This document shows, piece after piece, positions 6,968 through 8,693 of a stretch of DNA of 8,693 bases. The DNA lies in the NCBI GenBank assembly GCA_947175285.1, contig CAMWMM010000185.1, positions 1 through 8,693 of the forward strand. The letters are read 5' to 3'. Within the stretch, counting starts at the first letter, position 1. Each line of letters opens with the position of its first letter. Source of the DNA: an uncultured Lachnospiraceae bacterium (GTDB lineage Bacteria; Bacillota_A; Clostridia; Lachnospirales; Lachnospiraceae). Below the pieces are notes generated by a model. That model saw only the letters and a program-made list of their open reading frames with translations. It made no database searches and had not been told where the DNA came from. The position numbers and the translations under genes were made by a program.

Positions 6968-7961
6968 ATAAATCCTCTTGAATAATTGCTTTTACATACC
7001 CTGCCAGTTCTCCGTGCGTCATCAGACTTAAATCCGGCGGCAGTTTCTCAAAGAACGGAAATTTACACTTTACGGTCTTACCGGCGATATCATGCATGTC
7101 ATTCATCTGTAAAATCTGTTCATATTGGTGCATCTTTGCCATTGCAAAACCATCATCTCTGGTAATGGTATAAATTTTACAGCAGCGTGATAACAGTTCA
7201 AACAGTCCGTTCATTCCATCCGACAAATCCAGAATCAAATATTCGTAATCGCTTACTTTTTCAATCATTTCCAACAACTCTATCCATTTTTCAGCGGAAA
7301 TCCCCTGCATATCCAGACTCGCCTGCCCCGGCGGAATAAAATCCAGCCCGTTAATAGTTTGTACAATGGACGAAAGCCGAAGAGATAGCTTTTCTCTGGC
7401 ACATTTGAAATAGTAGAGTACGTCCAACATATCTTCCGGAAATTCTTTTTGAAGCATCTGGGCAAATCCGGAATAACACTCAAAATTCAAATATAAGACT
7501 TTATGTTCTCTGGACAAAAGCTGTCCCATCGTAAGTGCAAAAGATGTCTGCAAACACCGCTTGACGGGAGAATATACCCCAACGATTTTCATCTGTGCAG
7601 CCTGCGTGCTTTTTTCCTCATCCCATCCCTGCCAGTCCGGTATATACTCTGCAAGTTTTCCTATAATCTTCTGCGGACTCTGAAACTTATCAATATACTG
7701 CCAGTCTTCTTCCATTTTCTGCCCGTTTTCCAGCAAAACGAAGATATTCGGAATGTCCATTACGCCGTCTAATTCCCGTATAGCGCTTTCTCCAATTAAC
7801 AGAATAAAAATTTTATGTTTTTTCATAAAAATCTGTAATTCATCCGTTTTGGTAAAAAGATGCAGTACATAGGGCATCGGCACTTTTTCCGTAATGTATT
7901 CCGCCATCCGAAAAGCGTAGCTTTCTTCTAAATCGCAGAGTGCGAAAATTTTTTCTTTCAA
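6948..7961 (-). CDS. tadZ: TadZ/CpaE-like pilus localisation protein with degenerate P-loop
   Basis: 337 residues from the TTG at 7961. The frame is open to an ATG at 7997, but the TTG has an ideal AGGAGGG site ending 5 bases upstream and overlaps the peptidase stop as TTGA. Residues 1-110 form a receiver-like (atypical) domain, MKEKIFALCD to YIPDW. Residues 124-330 form a ParA/MinD-like domain: VGVYSPVKRCLQTSFAL (127-143) sits at the Walker A place, LNFE (158-161) at the Walker A' place and YLILDLSDG (241-249) at Walker B. The GK of a normal deviant Walker A (GKT) is replaced by LQT (137-139), so nucleotide binding may be weak or altered. Members of this family direct Tad machinery to its place in the cell, and the E. 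rectale TadZ structure is the closest known reference. Gene order and domain layout support the call. Confidence 0.85.
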   Translation of the reverse strand: MKEKIFALCDLEESYAFRMAEYITEKVPMPYVLHLFTKTDELQIFMKKHKIFILLIGESAIRELDGVMDIPNIFVLLENGQKMEEDWQYIDKFQSPQKIIGKLAEYIPDWQGWDEEKSTQAAQMKIVGVYSPVKRCLQTSFALTMGQLLSREHKVLYLNFECYSGFAQMLQKEFPEDMLDVLYYFKCAREKLSLRLSSIVQTINGLDFIPPGQASLDMQGISAEKWIELLEMIEKVSDYEYLILDLSDGMNGLFELLSRCCKIYTITRDDGFAMAKMHQYEQILQMNDMHDIAGKTVKCKFPFFEKLPPDLSLMTHGELAGYVKAIIQEDLYEKQAG

Positions 7962-8512
7962 AATAACCCTCCTAATCCGAGCATTACACCGATGCAAATC
8001 GGTAATGCAAAATGTATTTTATTGCTTTTGTATGTATGAGCATCCTGTATACAAGTCTCATCATACAGCCTCCATTCTCTTGTCTTACACGTTTCTAACA
8101 GATAGGAAAGCAAATACCTCGTTCTTTCTTTGCAATTTTTTTCCGATATCATTTTCATTAGGGAAAAAAGTGCGGCGGCGAAAAAAGATACTATAATGAC
8201 ATGAACTAATTGTTCCGTTTTGAGAAAACTGCCGGACACCATAAACAACTTGATATCTCCGGCTCCTAAAGCGCCTATTTTATATATGGGATATAACAGG
8301 ATAAAAGGAATTATCATGGGAATTACCGCGCTGCATACGCCATACCATCCACCCTCCTGCATATGAAAAAACAGACCGGTCAGAATACCAAAAAGAATCC
8401 ATCCGTTGTATATCCTGTCACGCTTGAAATCCATTAGAACTGCTATGATAAGAAATAGAATTAAAAAATATGAAACATAAACCTGTCCAATTAACCACCT
8501 CCTGCTTTTCAA
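7958..8512 (-). CDS. A24-family prepilin peptidase 1 (TadV/CpaA-like)
   Basis: 184 residues if read from the TTG at 8512, or 177 from the ATT at 8491. This integral membrane aspartic protease cleaves prepilin-type leaders. The first catalytic aspartate is Asp28 in LMDFKRDRIYN, right after membrane segment 1 (11-27). The second is Asp86 in GALGAGD (80-86), the family's GxGD motif. Further hydrophobic segments are at about 57-77, 103-118 and 169-184. Between them is a hydrophilic, Cys-containing loop (about 119-166) that is less typical. It is the first gene after the promoter and overlaps tadZ by 4 bases (TTGA). No ATG or GTG lies before Met27. The TTG has no ribosome binding site upstream, whereas AGGAGGT stands 5 bases before an in-frame ATT, so the N-terminus is uncertain. 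The reported start is the conventional TTG. Confidence 0.85.
   Translation of the reverse strand: MKSRRWLIGQVYVSYFLILFLIIAVLMDFKRDRIYNGWILFGILTGLFFHMQEGGWYGVCSAVIPMIIPFILLYPIYKIGALGAGDIKLFMVSGSFLKTEQLVHVIIVSFFAAALFSLMKMISEKNCKERTRYLLSYLLETCKTREWRLYDETCIQDAHTYKSNKIHFALPICIGVMLGLGGLF
7967..7973 (-). promoter_or_regulatory. Ribosome binding site that sets the tadZ TTG start
   Basis: AGGAGGG lies 5 bases before TTG at 7961 and inside the last codons of peptidase 1. The ATG at 7997 has no comparable site, so this motif decides the start in favour of TTG. Confidence 0.8.
8497..8503 (-). promoter_or_regulatory. Strong ribosome binding site in front of an ATT codon (peptidase 1)
   Basis: AGGAGGT is followed by GGTTA and then ATT at 8489-8491, in the peptidase frame. 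The geometry (AGGAGG, 6 bases, start) is the same as for tadZ next door. This suggests initiation at ATT, a rare start codon, instead of TTG at 8512. Confidence 0.55.
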
Positions 8513-8532
8513 ATCGACACTATGAATTGTTT

Positions 8533-8545
8533 GGAAGATACTTCC
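8533..8545 (-). other. Small 5'-leader hairpin GGAAG-TAT-CTTCC
   Basis: A perfect 5-bp stem with a 3-base loop falls in the predicted untranslated leader, about 20 bases before the TTG of peptidase 1. It might protect the 5' end of the mRNA. The rest of the leader shows no riboswitch I can recognise, including no c-di-GMP class I core. Confidence 0.35.
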
Positions 8546-8589
8546 TGATATTGCCGTAGAAAAAAGATAATATTTGTAAGATGAATTGA

Positions 8590-8618
8590 ATTATATATGT
8601 ATTTTTTGGTCTTGTCCA
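8590..8618 (-). promoter_or_regulatory. Sigma-A-type promoter of the Tad operon
   Basis: On the minus strand TGGACA (8613-8618, one mismatch to TTGACA) and a perfect TATAAT (8590-8595) are 17 bp apart. Transcription would start near 8583, giving a leader of about 70-90 bases with a small GGAAG-TAT-CTTCC hairpin (8533-8545). An A/T tract at 8622-8645 lies just upstream of the -35 box and could act as an UP element. It is the only good promoter I found upstream of the cluster. Confidence 0.7.
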
Positions 8619-8643
8619 GAGCAATTTTTAAAAAAATCTTTTT

Positions 8644-8660
8644 TTGTGAAAATCTCACAA
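8644..8660. promoter_or_regulatory. TTGTGA-N5-TCACAA palindrome, candidate operator
   Basis: This perfect 6-bp dyad (TTGTGA, AAATC, TCACAA on the plus strand) is centred about 69 bases upstream of the predicted transcription start, where an activator could sit. It resembles CRP/FNR-type (TGTGA-N6-TCACA) and Rex-type sites, but the spacer is one base short of both. An alternative is a weak hairpin at the end of an upstream gene, since a T-run follows on the minus strand. Confidence 0.35.
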
Positions 8661-8693
8661 CAATTTAAAAATATTAATGCCATAAAGTACGAC

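Noticed and set aside
7962..7997. ATG start of tadZ at 7997.
   Set aside because: It lacks a ribosome binding site and lies inside the peptidase gene; the TTG at 7961 has AGGAGGG at ideal spacing and a 4-base overlap.
8513..8590. c-di-GMP or other riboswitch in the leader.
   Set aside because: No conserved riboswitch core is visible and the leader is short; only a 5-bp hairpin is present.
8592..8692. An open minus-strand stretch of about 33 codons at the right edge.
   Set aside because: It has no recognisable domain, is AT-rich, and runs through the promoter elements; it could be the tail of an upstream gene, but nothing supports this.

Overview
The window carries one tight gene cluster, entirely on the minus strand, that encodes a Gram-positive Tad/Flp (type IVb/c) pilus assembly system. 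The AT-rich sequence, strong AGGAGG ribosome binding sites, absence of secretin or other outer-membrane genes, a DUF5702-type protein and a TadZ close in style to Eubacterium rectale TadZ all point to an anaerobic member of the Clostridia, most likely Lachnospiraceae. The genus cannot be told from this sequence.

Layout, read from high to low coordinates (the direction of transcription). At 8513-8693 there is a control region with a good sigma-A-type promoter (TGGACA, 17 bp, TATAAT), an A/T tract just upstream and a TTGTGA-N5-TCACAA palindrome. Then come prepilin peptidase 1 (TadV-like), TadZ, the CpaF/TadA ATPase, and the two inner-membrane platform proteins TadB and TadC. Next are the Flp pilin, a large DUF5702 pilin-like protein, and a TadE-like pseudopilin with a Cys/His-rich tail. 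Last are prepilin peptidase 2 and a second TadE-like pseudopilin, which runs off the left edge of the window. Genes overlap or are at most 65 bp apart, and I see no convincing terminator between them, so the set is probably one operon that continues past position 1.

How the parts work together (inferred from the Tad family): the peptidases cut and prepare the pilin and the pseudopilins (Flp, DUF5702 protein, two TadE-like proteins). CpaF drives polymerisation through the TadB/TadC platform. TadZ positions the machine.

The system itself is known; the variations are the interesting part. (1) A 131-bp near-perfect inverted repeat buries the ribosome binding site and start codon of the first TadE-like gene, and both arm differences remain G-U pairs in the sense RNA. 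(2) TadC has an insertion of about 200 residues, predicted outside the membrane, that resembles an atrophied bacterial Ig domain. (3) The first TadE-like protein ends in two copies of an H-x4-C...C-x2-C module. (4) There are two A24 prepilin peptidases in one operon. (5) TadZ has lost the canonical Walker A Gly-Lys. (6) Peptidase 1 appears to have its ribosome binding site in front of an ATT codon. (7) A second TadE-like gene, open to the left edge, is easily missed because its stop codon lies outside the window.
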